The notes under the pieces were generated by a model. It searched no databases. It saw nothing but the letters and a program-made list of their open reading frames with translations, and had not been told where the DNA came from. From Lachnospiraceae bacterium (lineage in GTDB: Bacteria > Bacillota > Clostridia > Lachnospirales > Lachnospiraceae), in the NCBI GenBank assembly GCA_017526745.1, contig JAFXQX010000024.1, positions 1 to 64,000 of the forward strand: DNA of 64,000 nt, read 5' to 3'. The translations under genes and the position numbers were made by a program. This document shows, one piece after another, positions 63,240-64,000 of this stretch. Each line of letters starts with the position of its first letter. Within the stretch, counting starts at the first letter, position 1.

Positions 63240-64000
63240 ACACATCGGTGGTCATTGCAGGCGTTAAGCTTAAGAATCCCGTCATGACGGCTTCGGGAAC
63301 GTTCGGCTCGGGGATGGAGTATTCGGAATTTGTCGATCTTAACCGGCTCGGAGCGGTGGTCACAAAAGGCGTGAGCCTCACCCCCTGGGAGGGAAACCCC
63401 ACACCGAGGATTGCAGAGGTTTACGGCGGCATGCTAAATGCCATAGGACTGCAGAACCCGGGAATAGATACGTTCATAAAGCGCGACCTTGAATTTCTGA
63501 AAAACTGTGATACAACAGTCATAGTCAATGTATGCGGCAAGACCATGGAAGAATATATCGGTGTCGTGGAAAGACTTGCGGATACCGATGTCGATATGCT
63601 TGAGATAAATGTCAGCTGCCCCAACGTGAAAGAGGGAGCCATAGCCTTCGGGCAGAACCCCGAAGCGCTTGCAAAGATCACGAAGGCACTTAAGGAGAAA
63701 GCGAAGCAGCCGATCATAATGAAGCTGTCCCCCAACGTGACGGATATCGCGCTTATGGCAAAGATATGCGAAGACAACGGTGCTGATGCGGTTTCACTTA
63801 TAAACACGATCACGGGAATGAAGATCGATATCAACAGAAGATCGTTCGTTCTTGCCAACAGGACCGGCGGCATGTCGGGACCCGCAGTCAAGCCGGTCGC
63901 GGTACGGATGGTGTACCAGGCAGCACAGGCGGTTTCGATACCGGTCATCGGAATGGGAGGCATAGTTACGGCAGAAGATGCGCTTGAGTTCATTATGGCA
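63236..64000 (+). CDS. pyrD: Dihydroorotate dehydrogenase, class 1B (3' end outside window)
   Basis: The first 255 codons are present. The start is TTG 63236, six bases after GGAGGT and overlapping the pyrK stop. MTASGTFGSG, LQNPGID, EINVSCPNVKEG (with the active-site Cys of class 1 enzymes), MKLSPNVTDI, and the FMN-binding GMGGIVTAEDALEF are visible. It oxidises dihydroorotate to orotate with PyrK as electron partner. About 50 residues are missing beyond the window edge. Confidence 0.93.
   Translation, partial: MNTSVVIAGVKLKNPVMTASGTFGSGMEYSEFVDLNRLGAVVTKGVSLTPWEGNPTPRIAEVYGGMLNAIGLQNPGIDTFIKRDLEFLKNCDTTVIVNVCGKTMEEYIGVVERLADTDVDMLEINVSCPNVKEGAIAFGQNPEALAKITKALKEKAKQPIIMKLSPNVTDIALMAKICEDNGADAVSLINTITGMKIDINRRSFVLANRTGGMSGPAVKPVAVRMVYQAAQAVSIPVIGMGGIVTAEDALEFIMA

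Overview
The window looks like a chromosomal stretch of a strictly anaerobic, probably motile Clostridia species, most likely Lachnospiraceae. Four things point that way: FabK/FabT-type fatty acid synthesis, a T-box controlled trp operon, a reverse rubrerythrin next to a FeoB-associated small protein, and pyrK/pyrD (class 1B dihydroorotate dehydrogenase). Genus is inference only. Almost all genes lie on the + strand; the exceptions are a cNMP-binding/NhaC fusion, pyrC and a small possible remnant.

Layout. 1-49 is the 3' end of tRNA-Phe. 242-11308 is one giant secreted gene (3,688 aa): signal peptide, about 2,170 residues of beta-helix repeats in an A-B-A-B-A order, a phosphatidylinositol-specific phospholipase C domain, Cna-B-like modules and a C-terminal wall/membrane anchor. 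A dicarboxylate-type symporter, tRNA-Gly(UCC) and a RelE/ParE-type toxin-antitoxin pair follow. 14216-21837 is a tight type II fatty acid operon (acpP-fabK-fabD-fabG-fabF-fabZ-accDA fusion-fabH-fabT). Its promoter carries an array of TTGA-N3-TCAA sites that the terminal fabT product probably binds. 21917-27864 holds a secreted InlB-repeat protein, a polytopic membrane protein, a cyclic-nucleotide-domain/NhaC antiporter fusion (minus strand) and a lipoprotein.

28131-33000 is a two-gene RND efflux system; 11-bp tandem direct repeats sit just upstream of its promoter. 33040-37744 is a tryptophan T-box leader followed by trpDCFBA, without trpEG. 37774-41973 is a copper ATPase whose last 69 codons look like a CopZ chaperone with its own ribosome binding site, then a DUF6765-like protein and a DUF308-like membrane protein. 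42045-45724 is an HD-GYP signalling protein and two flagellum-associated-looking genes behind a sigma-28-like promoter. 45894-46998 is an iron/oxidative-stress cluster.

47113-60939 is a housekeeping run: an alanyl-tRNA editing protein, proS, ackA, cca, a PEGA-domain protein, a fusion of a GT-C-like membrane protein with a glycosidase-like lipoprotein, ddl, murF, degV and plsC. The window ends with pyrC (minus strand) diverging from pyrK-pyrD; pyrD runs off the end.

All calls come from reading the sequence and recalling family motifs. No database search was run.
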